Shown: positions 42,338 through 51,607, counted from the first letter of the stretch. The stretch is DNA of 64,000 bases from Nitrospinota bacterium (GCA_016208975.1 JACQXA010000004.1:1861015-1925014), one strand, 5' to 3'. Numbers and translations: made by a program. Notes: generated by a model from the sequence alone, not told the origin.

Positions 42338-43168
42338 ATGAGAACCGAAATGCGCAGGAAAGCGGCGGTGGCCGGGCATTTCTATCCGGCCCACGCGACG
42401 GCCATAAAACGGCAGATAGAGTCATTGATCACAGAAACAACGCCGCAACGCGAGGTTATGGGCGCGGTGGCGCCCCATGCCGGATATGTCTATTCCGGAC
42501 CGGTGGCGGTAAAAGTTTACCAAAGGATAAAAGCCGCCCAAACCATTCTCCTGCTAGGCCCAAACCATGGCGCCGGGATGGACATGGCCGCGCCTCCAAA
42601 GGCGGCGATTATGGCCCAGGGGACGTGGGACATGCCAAACGGAGAGGCTGATATCAACCTGGCGTTGTCCAGCCTGCTTATGAATGAGACCGATCTGCTT
42701 GAAGACGCCCCCTGGGCCCACGAATGGGAGCATTCGCTGGAAGTGCAGGTGCCTTTCCTGCAATATTTCAACGGCGACATCCAGATTGTGCCCATAATCA
42801 TCTGGAACCTCGCCGATGAGGAAATCACCTCCCTGGCGGCGGCTCTGGCGAGGGGGCTGAAGAAATACGGGAGGCCGGTTACGGTAATCGCCAGCACCGA
42901 TTTTTCCCACTACATCCCGCACGAACTGGCCAAGCTCAAAGACGCAATGGCCATTGAGAAAATTATTGCGCTGGATGGAATGGGCCTTGTGGAAGTTGTC
43001 CGCCGCGAGCGCATATCCATGTGCGGCTACCTGGCTACGGCGGTTGTAATCGAGACATTAAAGGCCCTTGGCGCCACCAAGGCCGAGCTTGTTGATTACA
43101 AAACCTCCGGCGACGTGAGCGGCGATTACGCCAGCGTGGTGGGGTATGGCGGGCTTGTCATTAGCTGA
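42338..43168 (+). CDS. amrB: MEMO/AmrB family protein
   Basis: A 276-residue protein of the MEMO1 family, related in fold to class III dioxygenases. Matching segments: AAVAGHFYPAHATAIKRQI, GAVAPHAGYVYSGPVAVKVY, LLLGPNHG, EWEHSLEVQVPFLQYF, VIASTDFSHY and MCGYLATAVVIETLKALGA. The His/Asp residues that would hold iron lie in APHAGY, GPNH and STDFSHY. Biochemical function of bacterial members is not settled. An upstream TTG at 42308 and ATG at 42350 are other start options; 42338 is a compromise without a strong ribosome site. It is convergent with the zinc-ribbon gene. AmmeMemoRadiSam partners (AmrA and a radical SAM protein) are not present here. Confidence 0.85.
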   Translation: MRTEMRRKAAVAGHFYPAHATAIKRQIESLITETTPQREVMGAVAPHAGYVYSGPVAVKVYQRIKAAQTILLLGPNHGAGMDMAAPPKAAIMAQGTWDMPNGEADINLALSSLLMNETDLLEDAPWAHEWEHSLEVQVPFLQYFNGDIQIVPIIIWNLADEEITSLAAALARGLKKYGRPVTVIASTDFSHYIPHELAKLKDAMAIEKIIALDGMGLVEVVRRERISMCGYLATAVVIETLKALGATKAELVDYKTSGDVSGDYASVVGYGGLVIS

Positions 43169-43183
43169 CGGCAAGGATAAAGA

Positions 43184-43585
43184 TCAGCGTGGATTTGCCT
43201 TGCCGGCCCGGAATGTGTTTGCGGTGATGTAACCTCCGTATATCGCCAGGATGGCGCCGATAAGAAAATCCATGAACTCCTGCCCCGTTATAGCCCTGTA
43301 CAGGAAAAAAACGGCACCGCCCAAAAGTCCGGCTCCAATCAGCAAGGCTGTGATTTTCCCGGACACGGATTTCACGGAGGGGCGCCGCGCCTTCAGCTTG
43401 TAACGCCATCGCGCCCGCTCAACTATCCGCTTTAGCTTTTCGGTGAGGGAAACCTTCTGCGGGAGCTTTTCGCCGCAATATGCGCAAACCGTATCGCTGA
43501 GCTTGTGCGGCAGGCCGCACTTGGGGCACGTCTGGTATTCCGAAGTCTCCCCGGCGGCGGCGTCTTCCACTTTTCTCAGGCTCAT
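43184..43585 (-). CDS. Zinc-ribbon membrane protein
   Basis: A 133-residue protein. A zinc ribbon at about 20-40 (CPKCGLPHKLSDTVCAYCG, two Cys-x2-Cys pairs) is followed by a basic linker (RARWRYKLKARRP) and two hydrophobic segments (ITALLIGAGLLGGAVFFLY, FLIGAILAIYGGYITANTF), so it is probably an inner-membrane protein with a cytoplasmic zinc finger. It starts one base after the stop of the DnaA-like ATPase gene (shared base at 43585), so they are coupled. Function unknown. Confidence 0.75.
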   Translation of the reverse strand: MSLRKVEDAAAGETSEYQTCPKCGLPHKLSDTVCAYCGEKLPQKVSLTEKLKRIVERARWRYKLKARRPSVKSVSGKITALLIGAGLLGGAVFFLYRAITGQEFMDFLIGAILAIYGGYITANTFRAGKANPR

Positions 43586-44322
43586 CAGTTTATTTCCAGC
43601 GCCTCTCTTGCCAGTTGTATACTCACTTTTTTACCACGAATCAAGGAATATTGGTCTATCTTGCCCAATGCTTCCATCTGGCTGGCAGGATCTCGCGGCA
43701 AACGGGACATAAGCCACAGCGCCACTTTCTCGGGAAGGGCCAAGCCCATACCCTCGGCCATGCGCCCTAGCACCTTTGCCCGGGCGTCGTCCCCCACGGG
43801 GTTTAACTCCACCGTAAGCCCCCACAGGAGCCTGGTGGAAAGCCATTCCTGAAAACCCCACCGGGATGGAGGCGCGTTCACAGCGGCGGCGAAAAGCCCC
43901 CCAGCCTCCACCACGGCGTTGTAAAGATGAAACACCTGATCCTCCACCACGGCGTTGCCCGCCACTTTCTCAAGATGGTCCACGGCCAGAAAGGAGGAGT
44001 TTTCGTATTGGTGGAGGGATGTTTTTATCTCCTCGTAGGCGGAGGATGTGCTGACAACCTCCAAAAGCCTAGGGGCATCAAGGTAAAGAGCCGTGCCGTA
44101 GTTAGACCAAGTTTTAAAATTGTTCCCCATGGCAATGAGCAGGTGGGTTTTCCCAGCCCCATCTGGGCCGTGTAGGGTCAGGCTTTTGGCCTTTCCTGGC
44201 AAGTTTCCTCCCGAGAACCCCTGACAAAGCTTTACGGTGGTTTCGTTCCGGCTATCCACCAAAAAGTCGTCAAAACAGTCCTCCTCCCGCGTGGCGGGGA
44301 AGGGGAATTTAAGCTGTGTCAC
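43585..44322 (-). CDS. DnaA/Hda-like AAA+ ATPase without DNA-binding domain
   Basis: A 245-residue AAA+ protein related to the ATPase domain of DnaA and to the regulator Hda. Walker A LHGPDGAGKTHLL (about 51-62), Walker B SFLAVDHLEKVAG, sensor region SRWGFQEWLSTRL and a C-terminal helical lid (LPEKVALWLMSRLPRDPASQMEALGKID). The C-terminal helix-turn-helix (domain IV) of DnaA is absent. Hda promotes conversion of DnaA-ATP to DnaA-ADP; an N-terminal QLKFPF segment resembles the clamp-binding motif of Hda (QLxLPL), which fits. It is divergent from the DnaA-box cluster 200 bp upstream, and overlaps the zinc-ribbon gene. Confidence 0.85.
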   Translation of the reverse strand: MTQLKFPFPATREEDCFDDFLVDSRNETTVKLCQGFSGGNLPGKAKSLTLHGPDGAGKTHLLIAMGNNFKTWSNYGTALYLDAPRLLEVVSTSSAYEEIKTSLHQYENSSFLAVDHLEKVAGNAVVEDQVFHLYNAVVEAGGLFAAAVNAPPSRWGFQEWLSTRLLWGLTVELNPVGDDARAKVLGRMAEGMGLALPEKVALWLMSRLPRDPASQMEALGKIDQYSLIRGKKVSIQLAREALEIN

Positions 44323-44786
44323 GTATTAAAAAATGAAAAATCCCGAATATGTGTTGAAAAATTCTACGGCCTTTTGCTCCCCTTTGACAAACAAATATGA
44401 GCTTTCCGTTGCAATATATTCAATGCCAGTAAAAACAATAGGATACAACGTTGCGCCATTTTTAGGCAATCTGTTGTAACTCGTTTAAATTTAACCTTTT
44501 TTTAGCGTTGCCCCCATCTTTATCCACAGGTTTTTCCACAGGCTTTGTGGATGAAATATTCTCTCGTGTGGACATGTTTTGGAATGCATTTTGAGGCACT
44601 GCGCATTTTGCGAAGCGGAGCATCGGAATTCTTAACAAGCCACTTTAAGGTTCATGTGTGAAGGCTAAAAAACATTAAGTAATACTTCGTAGAACTTGCT
44701 TGTCAGCTACCCATTTCAACAAAAGATGCAAATTAGAGGCGGTTTAAAGCGGTGGATAGAATAAGAGCGATTTGAAGAGCCTAAAA
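44323..44786. other. 464-bp non-coding, AT-rich region with DnaA boxes
   Basis: The longest gap between genes in the window. It is much more AT-rich than its surroundings (for example the stretch 44480-44515, CGTTTAAATTTAACC then a T run) and has no open frame of note. It contains three DnaA-box-like 9-mers within 35 bp and AT-rich flanks on both sides. It is a candidate replication origin or DnaA-regulated control region. Confidence 0.55.
44520..44554. promoter_or_regulatory. Cluster of three DnaA-box-like 9-mers
   Basis: Box 1 TTATCCACA (44520-44528), a perfect consensus; box 2 TTTTCCACA (44532-44540); box 3 TCATCCACA on the minus strand (44546-44554). A weaker ATGTCCACA lies at 44567-44575 on the minus strand. 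Spacing of 12 bp between boxes 1 and 2 allows cooperative binding. The boxes lie 198 bp upstream of the Hda-like gene. Confidence 0.65.
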
Positions 44787-45761
44787 TTATTGGCCGGGAT
44801 GATCCCAGTTGAAAACCACCCGGTCGGACTCGTGCCATACCCCCGGCTCTTCCGGTTCCGGATTGCGCCGGGCCATCTCCGTGGTCAGAAGCTCCACCGG
44901 CACCCGGGCCATTTGCAGGTAAAGGTCCACCTGTTCCTCCCGGCCGGCCAGGTATTCATCCACAAGCTCGGTAACATGCTTGCGGGACTCGGCGTTTACA
45001 TAAAGGGTGGAGTAGAAACCCTGACCAAGTTTATCTTTATCCCCATGGATGAACCCGCGGATTTCTACCTTCCAGCAGGTGATACCCAAAGGAGTCCCAT
45101 CCGTATCGGTTTCTTCTTCTTCCTCGTCCAGGTACAGGTCATAAAGGTCCGCCAGGTCTTCGAAGGCCGTTAAATAATCGTCCCCGGCTTCTTCATCTAA
45201 TGGCAAAGGTTCATGGTAATGGGGTTCGTCCCAGAAGAAGCGCATATCCATCACGAAGGGAATCCCCAGTTTCTCCAGGGTGGACTCCATAAGGTCCGGA
45301 TCCTTGTGATAAACATGGATGGTTTTATGGTCGTCCAGGAAAACTTCCAGCCCCGACCCTTCGGTGAAGATGCCCACACCGAAGAAACCGTCGTCCAAAG
45401 CCACGTCTTTCCAGTCTTGTATCCACCAGAGCACCTCTGTTTTGTCGAGTATCTCCTCGCTTATATAGGTGTCATGATCCCTGTAATAGTCGCTGGAGTG
45501 GATTTTCACCACAAGGCAGACTTTATCGGGTAGAAGGTTCGTTAGCGCCAGGAAAGTGGGTAGAATCCTCTCGTGGGAGACCATTATCTCGTAATAAAAA
45601 CAGCCTTCGGTCTCCAGGTAACGCGAGTCGTAACCTTCCCCTTGGGCGAATTCCTCCTCCGGGTAGACCCCGAAAGGAAACGTAAATCCACCCGTTTTAA
45701 ATCTTTGGGTCATGTCCCTTGTGGCAAGGGGCCGCCCGAAAGCTTTTTCTTTGTCGTCCAT
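44787..45761 (-). CDS. Hypothetical acidic protein
   Basis: A 324-residue protein with no recognised family. It is acidic and aromatic-rich: FFWDEPHYHEPLPLDEEAGD, then a run of Asp/Glu (DLYLDEEEEETDTDG) at about residues 210-230. No signal peptide, membrane segment, coiled coil or catalytic motif is visible. The sequence has two similar-looking halves (both with a beta-strand pattern around KVEIRGFIHGD and LVVKIHSSDYYRD), hinting at an internal duplication, but this is weak. It follows aroA on the same strand by 66 nt and borders the DnaA-box region. Function unknown. Confidence 0.65.
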   Translation of the reverse strand: MDDKEKAFGRPLATRDMTQRFKTGGFTFPFGVYPEEEFAQGEGYDSRYLETEGCFYYEIMVSHERILPTFLALTNLLPDKVCLVVKIHSSDYYRDHDTYISEEILDKTEVLWWIQDWKDVALDDGFFGVGIFTEGSGLEVFLDDHKTIHVYHKDPDLMESTLEKLGIPFVMDMRFFWDEPHYHEPLPLDEEAGDDYLTAFEDLADLYDLYLDEEEEETDTDGTPLGITCWKVEIRGFIHGDKDKLGQGFYSTLYVNAESRKHVTELVDEYLAGREEQVDLYLQMARVPVELLTTEMARRNPEPEEPGVWHESDRVVFNWDHPGQ

Positions 45762-45827
45762 AATCTAATTATCAGGATTGCGCGTTATTTTGACAAGAAT
45801 TAAAACAATGGACGCTACCGGAGACGG

Positions 45828-47096
45828 TTATTCCTCAGCAAGGTTTCCACCAACCGCATTGTATAATCTGGCGAAATTGGGGAAGGTAATGTCCGCCGCC
45901 TCGGCCCTATCGACAGTTGTTATTCCAGTAGCCCGGCTGGCTAAAAAAGCGAGGCTCATCACCACCCGGTGGTCTCCATGGCTTGTAACATTGGCCCCTC
46001 TGGGCGCGCCCCCGTGGACGATCAAAGAATCATGGGTTTCTTCGCACTTAATGCCCATTTTCCCCAGCTCCTGGGCCATCACCGCTATCCGGTCGGTCTC
46101 CTTTATCCGCGCCTGGGGCACGTTGCCCAGGATGGTGACCCCATCCGCCACCGCCGCCAGCGCGGCCATTGCGGGCAAAGCGTCCGGCGTGGAATTTAGA
46201 TCAAGCTTGGCGCCATTAAGCTTGGCCCCGCGAACGGTAATCCTGCCGTCTATATGAAAAACCACTTCGGCGCCCATCTGTTTTATATAATCGAAGACAG
46301 CCTTATCCCCCTGCGAGTCGGCCATGTCCAGCCCCAGCAGGGTTATCTCGTTGCCGGGCATGGCGCCCATGCAGGCGAAAAAAGTGGCGGAAGAAAAATC
46401 CCCCGGGATCTGTTCGTCAAAAGCGGTGTAACGCTGGCCTCCTTTAATCTCGAACCGCTCGTAGCCTTGGCGGGTGTACTTTATCCCGAACCGGTCCAGC
46501 CAGCGGAGGGTCATGTCCACATAGGGTTTTTCGTTCAAGTGGGACAATGAAATAACCGTGTCCTGCGGAGCAAGAGGCGCGTGGACAAGCAGGCTGGACA
46601 GGTATTGCGATGTGGTCCCGTCCACGGTGGTGAATCCTCCGGCCAACGGGCCCCGTACTGTGGCTGGAAGCTTCCCGTTGGAGCCGGAAGTCTCCGCCCC
46701 CAGGTTCTTTAAAGCATCAAGAAGCGACCCCATGGGGCGCGACCGGGTCTGCTCGTCTCCGGTGATGGTTATACGTTCAGTCCCCAGCGAGGCCATGGAA
46801 AGGGCGAACCGCGCAGTGGTGCCGGAGTTGCCCACATCCACCGGCTCTTTAGGGGCGTTTATCTTCCCCCCCAGCCCCTGGACAAGCCAGGAATCCTCTC
46901 TCTCCTCAACCCGGGCTCCTAAAACCCTTACAGCCTCCCGGGCCGAGCGCCCATCAGCCGAATCCAGCGGGTTTTTTATGATGGATACACCATCCGCCAG
47001 CGCCGCGAAGAACAACGCCCGGATGGTGTGCGATTTGGACGCGGGTATCAACACTTCCCCAGCCAGCCGCGCCGAGGGCCCTACTAAAAACTTCAT
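45828..47096 (-). CDS. aroA: 3-phosphoshikimate 1-carboxyvinyltransferase (EPSP synthase)
   Basis: A 422-residue shikimate-pathway enzyme that transfers enolpyruvate from PEP to shikimate-3-phosphate. Signatures: IPASKSHTIRALFFAALADG, VDVGNSGTTARFALSMAS, DEQTRSRPMGSLLDALKNLG, VDGTTSQYLSSLLVHAPLA, and GDFSSATFFACMGAM. The C-terminal half has ARIKETDRIAVMAQELGKMG and HGDHRVVMSLAFLA. AAGGATAA precedes the ATG. It follows surE by 19 nt, so is probably co-transcribed. Confidence 0.96.
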   Translation of the reverse strand: MKFLVGPSARLAGEVLIPASKSHTIRALFFAALADGVSIIKNPLDSADGRSAREAVRVLGARVEEREDSWLVQGLGGKINAPKEPVDVGNSGTTARFALSMASLGTERITITGDEQTRSRPMGSLLDALKNLGAETSGSNGKLPATVRGPLAGGFTTVDGTTSQYLSSLLVHAPLAPQDTVISLSHLNEKPYVDMTLRWLDRFGIKYTRQGYERFEIKGGQRYTAFDEQIPGDFSSATFFACMGAMPGNEITLLGLDMADSQGDKAVFDYIKQMGAEVVFHIDGRITVRGAKLNGAKLDLNSTPDALPAMAALAAVADGVTILGNVPQARIKETDRIAVMAQELGKMGIKCEETHDSLIVHGGAPRGANVTSHGDHRVVMSLAFLASRATGITTVDRAEAADITFPNFARLYNAVGGNLAEE

Positions 47097-47115
47097 TTAT
47101 CCTTGCCCCAAATCC

Positions 47116-47868
47116 CTAAAATTCCCAGCGGATTATTTTATCCATGAACTGATGGTTCGTAAGGTCGAAATGGATGGGGGTGACCGTTACGTACCCATCG
47201 TTTAGATAAGTGATATCCGCGTCATCGTCGGCCTTGTCCAGCCCCATGGCTCCGCCTTGCCAGTAATAGTCGTTCTGCCGGGGATCCACCCTCCGCTCGA
47301 AAACCTCGCTGAACTTGGAAGACCCCATCCTGCAAACTTTGACCCCCCTGATCTTATCCATATCCGATGGGGGGACGTTTACATTCAGAAGTGTGCCTTC
47401 CGGTAGCCCCTCTCTGGCCACACGCTCAACAATTCTAAGCCCGTAATGCTTGGCTCCGGAGAAATCCCGTGAGGTGAATGACGCCAGCGACACGGCTACG
47501 GAAGGGATTCCCAGTATCATCCCCTCGGTGGCGGCGGATACGGTGCCGGAATAAATGATATTGGTGGCCACGTTGGCGCCCTGGTTAATGCCGGACACCA
47601 CGATGTCCGGCCGTTTTGGCAGTATGGCGCGCACGGCTATCTTCACGCAGTCGGCGGGGGTGCCGTTTACCGCTATTCCGAAAAACTCCCCGTCCCGCTG
47701 GACGTGTCGCACCCGTAACGGGTCCACCAGGGTAATGGCGTGCCCCACGGCGCTCATCTCAGTCTCCGGGGCCACCACAGTCACTTTCCCCAGCGCCGAA
47801 AGGGCTTCGCGCATGGCCTCGATCCCTTTGGCGTTTATGCCGTCGTCATTGGTCAGAAGTATTTCCAC
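47116..47868 (-). CDS. surE: 5'-nucleotidase / survival protein SurE
   Basis: A 250-residue metal-dependent phosphatase acting on nucleoside monophosphates. It begins with ILLTNDDGINAKGIEAM (metal-binding NDDG), followed by VVAPETEMSAVGHAIT, VNGTPADCVKIAV, VVSGINQGANVATNIIYSGTVSAATEG and LLNVNVPP. Length normal. It is in a minus-strand run between an unknown membrane protein and aroA. Confidence 0.96.
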   Translation of the reverse strand: MEILLTNDDGINAKGIEAMREALSALGKVTVVAPETEMSAVGHAITLVDPLRVRHVQRDGEFFGIAVNGTPADCVKIAVRAILPKRPDIVVSGINQGANVATNIIYSGTVSAATEGMILGIPSVAVSLASFTSRDFSGAKHYGLRIVERVAREGLPEGTLLNVNVPPSDMDKIRGVKVCRMGSSKFSEVFERRVDPRQNDYYWQGGAMGLDKADDDADITYLNDGYVTVTPIHFDLTNHQFMDKIIRWEF

Positions 47869-47908
47869 TTTTTAAGCCTTGTGTCCCTGGAAAATCAGGA
47901 TGGTTGTT

Positions 47909-48700
47909 TTAGAAAAGGCCGAAAGAGTCCACCCATACCGAGCCGGAGCTTTTATTAAGCTGGCCGCCTTTCAGGTATATGCGGATGTTTTCTATTTTTT
48001 CCGGCATCTTGCCGGCTTTCAGCTTGATGTAAGTCTTGTCCGCCTTGTTGAAGAGCCATAGGTTGGATTCGTCAAACCAAACAACGATTCTGCCCCATTC
48101 TTCATTCACGGGCACATCGGGCCAGTCCCACCGCATGAACGAACTGCCGCTCCGGGTCATAACCGCAACCCCGATGGATTGGGCTCCACGGGATTTGGCG
48201 TAAAACTCCAGCCCGCTGGCTCCAGCCGCGTCCACCGGTTTTTTCAGCGTGATGGAACCTGAAACAAAAGTCCCTCTCCCGGTGGTGTCACCCTTTTTCC
48301 TGAAAGAGAGGAGCAGGGAAATGGGAGTGGGGCCCTTCTCCGTTTCGTCCAGCGAAAGAGTGGCGCTCATGTCCCGTGACATCTGGGTTCTAAGCGAGAA
48401 GTCCAGCTTGGAAGAGCCTATCTCCAGGAACACTTTTCCGGGTGGCGGTATTTGGCGGCTGGCCCGTTTGGGGCTTTTGGCGGATTCCTGGGCGGATTGT
48501 TCGCCGGTCAGTACACGCTCCGCCTCGGCCATGATCTCGCGCTTGAGTTTTTCGATATCCGGCGCGAAATCCGGAATGGAAGGGAGCGCGCCCAATCCGC
48601 CGCTTACCAGCCCGGCCCCTGCCCAGACAACGGCTCCCACAAGGCAAAGAAGCAACACGGGGGCGAATTTAAGCCAACCCGGAGGGGACTGTTCAGTCAT
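47909..48700 (-). CDS. Membrane-anchored hypothetical protein
   Basis: A 263-residue protein with one N-terminal membrane segment (FAPVLLLCLVGAVVWAGAGLV, about 12-33), a charged linker helix (IEKLKREIMAEAERVL), and a C-terminal beta-rich domain of about 170 residues (KVFLEIGSSKLDFSLRTQMS, ITLKKPVDAAGASGLEFYAK, IGVAVMTRSGSSFMRWDWPD, WGRIVVWFDESNLWLFNKAD, ENIRIYLKGGQLNKSSGSVW). The alternation of strands, and the aromatic residues late in the fold, resemble galactose-binding or CIA30-like beta-sandwich domains. Lies between surE and ftsH in the same direction. Function unknown. Confidence 0.7.
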   Translation of the reverse strand: MTEQSPPGWLKFAPVLLLCLVGAVVWAGAGLVSGGLGALPSIPDFAPDIEKLKREIMAEAERVLTGEQSAQESAKSPKRASRQIPPPGKVFLEIGSSKLDFSLRTQMSRDMSATLSLDETEKGPTPISLLLSFRKKGDTTGRGTFVSGSITLKKPVDAAGASGLEFYAKSRGAQSIGVAVMTRSGSSFMRWDWPDVPVNEEWGRIVVWFDESNLWLFNKADKTYIKLKAGKMPEKIENIRIYLKGGQLNKSSGSVWVDSFGLF

Positions 48701-48751
48701 AGGTTAGCGCTCTAAATAAAACCGGGCGGAAGGCCGCCCGGATGTAAAACC

Positions 48752-50656
48752 CTACGCTGGTGGAGCCGCCGGAGCCACGTCCGCCGGGGCCGTGGCCACC
48801 ACATGCCTGGGCCTGCCGTCTCCGCCGGATGGCTGTTGCGGGGCTGGCATCTCTATGCCTTTGGCCGCCAGCCCTTTGCGCACCATCTCCGCTATCTCCG
48901 CTCCATCCACCACTTCCACCTCCAACAGCGCGTCGGTGATGGTGTTGAGGATGTCCCGGTGCTCGATCAACAATCCTTTCGCTATCTCATAAGCGTGGGT
49001 AACGAAACCCCGCACCTCGTCGTCTATCTCAATGGCGGTGTGTTCGCTGAAATCCCGGTGTTGGGCTATTTCCCGGCCCAGGAAAATCTGCTCCTCCCGC
49101 TGTCCGAAGGCCACAGGCCCCAGCTTTTCGCTCATGCCCCATTCGCACACCATCTTGCGGGCAAGGTTCGTGGCCTGCTCGATATCGTTGGAGGCTCCCG
49201 TGGTGAACTGGTCTAAAACCGTCTCCTCGGCGGCCCTTCCGCCCATGAGTATCGCCAGCCTGCTGGTCAGGTAATTCCTGGGGTGGGTGTGTTTCTCGTC
49301 CACCGGCAACTGCTGGGTGACGCCCAGGGCTCGGCCCCTGGGTATGATGCTTACCTTATGGATGGGGTCGGTGCCGGGCAGCATCAAGGCCACCAGGGCA
49401 TGACCGGCCTCATGCACGGCGGTGTTCTTCTTCTCTTTTTCGCTGATGATCATGGAGCGCCGTTCGGCCCCCATCATCACCTTGTCTTTGGCGGTCTCAA
49501 AATGGCGCATGCTCACCTTGTCGGCGTCCACCCGCGCGGCCAACAGCGCCGCCTCGTTACAGAGGTTCTGCAGGTCCGCCCCTGTGAAACCAGGCGTGCC
49601 CCTGGCCAGGACCTTTACATCCACATCGTTGTCCATGGGTATCTTGGACACATGGACTTTTAAAATGGCTTCCCGTCCGCCAACATCGGGCCGGGGCACC
49701 ACCACCTGCCGGTCGAACCGGCCGGGGCGGAGCAGGGCGGGATCCAAAACGTCGGGCCGGTTGGTTGCCGCTATCACTATGGCCCCCTCGTTGCCCTCAA
49801 AGCCGTCCATCTCCACCAGGAGCTGGTTTAATGTCTGTTCACGTTCATCGTGCCCGCCACCCAGGCCCGCGCCGCGATGACGGCCCACCGCGTCTATCTC
49901 GTCCACGAAAATTATGCAGGGGGCGCTTTTCTTGGCCTGCTCGAACAAGTCCCTCACCCGGGAGGCTCCCACGCCCACGAACATCTCCACGAAATCCGAG
50001 CCGGATATGGAGAAGAACGGCACATTGGCCTCGCCAGCGATGGCCCGGGCCAACAGGGTCTTGCCGGTGCCCGGGGGCCCCATCAGCAGGACGCCCTTGG
50101 GGATTTTCCCGCCCAGCTTCTGGAACTTGCGAGGGTCTTTCAGGAAGTCGATTATCTCCTGCAGGTCTTCCTTGGCTTCCTCTATGCCAGCCACGTCTTT
50201 AAACGTGGCCTTCTTGGAGCTGTCTGTTATCATCCGGGCCTTGCTTTTCCCGAAGGAGAGCGCCCTGGAGCCGCCGTTTTGCATCTGCCGCATGAAGAAT
50301 ATCCATATGGCGATAAGCAAAACCATCGGGAACCACGATATGAGCACGCTCATGTACCACGGAGTGGACTCGGCCGGCCTGGCCGTAACCTTCACGTTGG
50401 CGGCGCGAAGCTCCTTGAACAGCTCCGGATAGTTCATCAGATAAACCTGGAACAGTTTCCCGTCGGAAAACTTGCCCCGGCCCATGTCGCCCTGGATTGT
50501 TATGTCCGCCACCTGGCCGTGATCCACCGAATCCATGAACTCGGTGAATGAAAGTTCTTTTATCGTGGTGTGTGGCTGATTAAAAATGTTGTACAAGGCC
50601 AGCATCACAAGCCCCACCACCAGCCAGAGGGCAAGATTTTTATAGAACTGGTTCAA
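48752..50656 (-). CDS. ftsH: ATP-dependent zinc metalloprotease FtsH
   Basis: A 634-residue membrane AAA+ protease that degrades misfolded membrane proteins and some cytosolic regulators. Two N-terminal membrane segments ([18 protein letters not shown] and [19 protein letters not shown]) flank a periplasmic domain. The AAA module has Walker [17 protein letters not shown], Walker [14 protein letters not shown] and the pore motif [20 protein letters not shown]; the protease domain has the zinc motif [13 protein letters not shown] and the third ligand region. The TTG start has GAGGAGAT upstream. C-terminus is Ala/Pro-rich. A well-formed promoter lies upstream. Confidence 0.97.
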   Translation of the reverse strand: MNQFYKNLALWLVVGLVMLALYNIFNQPHTTIKELSFTEFMDSVDHGQVADITIQGDMGRGKFSDGKLFQVYLMNYPELFKELRAANVKVTARPAESTPWYMSVLISWFPMVLLIAIWIFFMRQMQNGGSRALSFGKSKARMITDSSKKATFKDVAGIEEAKEDLQEIIDFLKDPRKFQKLGGKIPKGVLLMGPPGTGKTLLARAIAGEANVPFFSISGSDFVEMFVGVGASRVRDLFEQAKKSAPCIIFVDEIDAVGRHRGAGLGGGHDEREQTLNQLLVEMDGFEGNEGAIVIAATNRPDVLDPALLRPGRFDRQVVVPRPDVGGREAILKVHVSKIPMDNDVDVKVLARGTPGFTGADLQNLCNEAALLAARVDADKVSMRHFETAKDKVMMGAERRSMIISEKEKKNTAVHEAGHALVALMLPGTDPIHKVSIIPRGRALGVTQQLPVDEKHTHPRNYLTSRLAILMGGRAAEETVLDQFTTGASNDIEQATNLARKMVCEWGMSEKLGPVAFGQREEQIFLGREIAQHRDFSEHTAIEIDDEVRGFVTHAYEIAKGLLIEHRDILNTITDALLEVEVVDGAEIAEMVRKGLAAKGIEMPAPQQPSGGDGRPRHVVATAPADVAPAAPPA

Positions 50657-50715
50657 ACGTCTATCTCCTCAGAGTTTTTAACCCGCGAGGGGCGGGGTTT
50701 AAGACACATCTTAAA

Positions 50716-50744
50716 ATTATAATAGCCGCAACGGCCCTTAACAA
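50716..50744 (-). promoter_or_regulatory. Promoter of ftsH
   Basis: On the minus strand TTGTTA (50739-50744), 17-bp spacer, perfect TATAAT (50716-50721), about 60 nt before the ftsH start. The leader between contains a short hairpin (AAACCCC with GGGTT), which could affect translation. Confidence 0.6.
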
Positions 50745-50791
50745 TCAATTTCGGGACGGGGTTCCTGAGGGAGGGGATCCAGAGGCGCTTG

Positions 50792-51145
50792 TCAATACCG
50801 GTTGTCAAAAGAGGAATTGGCCGGCCGGGAGGGTTTGCCGCCGCCCATGTAAAGCGCCGGGTCGTCGCTTATAGGTCTGCTTTTCAAGCCGGAAAGCTCT
50901 TCCTCCAGCTTGGCCACCCGCCGGGACAAACGGAAATTCCTGCTTTTCTCACTTATGATGGCCACCGCCCCGGCCACCACCGAAATAGCCGCGCCCAGGC
51001 CGAAACACAACGCGGCCATCAGCCACATGGGGGCCGTGTACTGGTAACCGAAAAAGAAGGTCACCCCAACGCTTTGCTGGTTCTGGGCGGCGAAAAGCAC
51101 AAAAAGGAAAATCACCATCAACCCAAGCACAAGCTTTACGGCCAT
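50792..51145 (-). CDS. LapA-domain inner-membrane protein
   Basis: A 117-residue protein with two membrane segments (VKLVLGLMVIFLFVLFAAQN, about 3-22, and PMWLMAALCFGLGAAISVVAGAV, about 40-62) and a C-terminal coiled-coil (LSRRVAKLEEELSGLKSR). This is the layout of LapA/DUF1049 proteins, linked to lipopolysaccharide assembly in enterobacteria; FFFGYQ between the helices is typical. A longer frame opens at 51262, but the ATG at 51145 is preceded by GGGAGGGA, which decides the start. It lies upstream of ftsH on the same strand. Confidence 0.75.
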   Translation of the reverse strand: MAVKLVLGLMVIFLFVLFAAQNQQSVGVTFFFGYQYTAPMWLMAALCFGLGAAISVVAGAVAIISEKSRNFRLSRRVAKLEEELSGLKSRPISDDPALYMGGGKPSRPANSSFDNRY

Positions 51146-51206
51146 ATATCCCTCCCGCGCCCCGCGCAAGCGGAGCGGCTCCGGAAACTGCCGCGCAAAA
51201 AAGCGG

Positions 51207-51587
51207 TCACGCTCCATTAGACTCTCCACCACCGGAGTTCCCATCGTTTTTCCCGGAACCATCGCTTCCGCCCCGGAGGCGCTCTTTGAATATGCCTCTA
51301 TCTTCCGAGAGTTCGGTTTTCTTTACGTTGATAGCTTCTTCCGCCCCGGATATTTCCAGTTCCGCCCGGCGGATTTCCTCCACCATGGAGATGATGCCCT
51401 CGTCGGCGGCCACCAGCCGGTTGTCCTGAATGGCCCGGAAAGTCATCTCCCCCAGCCTGGTAAGGATGCCGCTACGTTTATTGGAAAAACCGATGATGCG
51501 GATTTTCAGTTTTAAAATGGCCCATATCCCGCCAGCCTGGCGGATAAAGAACCCGGCTATTTCAGAAAGCTCGTCCGCTACGCTCAT
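51207..51587 (-). CDS. Small hypothetical protein
   Basis: A 126-residue protein: a weakly hydrophobic, basic region (about 10-40, GFFIRQAGGIWAILKLKIRI), a helical, charged middle part (about 55-95, VEEIRRAELEISGAEEAINV) likely forming a coiled coil, and a Gly/Asn/Ser-rich tail. No family recognised. It follows the next gene by 20 nt, so it is probably part of the LapA-containing operon. Confidence 0.55.
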   Translation of the reverse strand: MSVADELSEIAGFFIRQAGGIWAILKLKIRIIGFSNKRSGILTRLGEMTFRAIQDNRLVAADEGIISMVEEIRRAELEISGAEEAINVKKTELSEDRGIFKERLRGGSDGSGKNDGNSGGGESNGA

Positions 51588-51607
51588 GGCCGCGCCATCC
51601 CGCGCCT

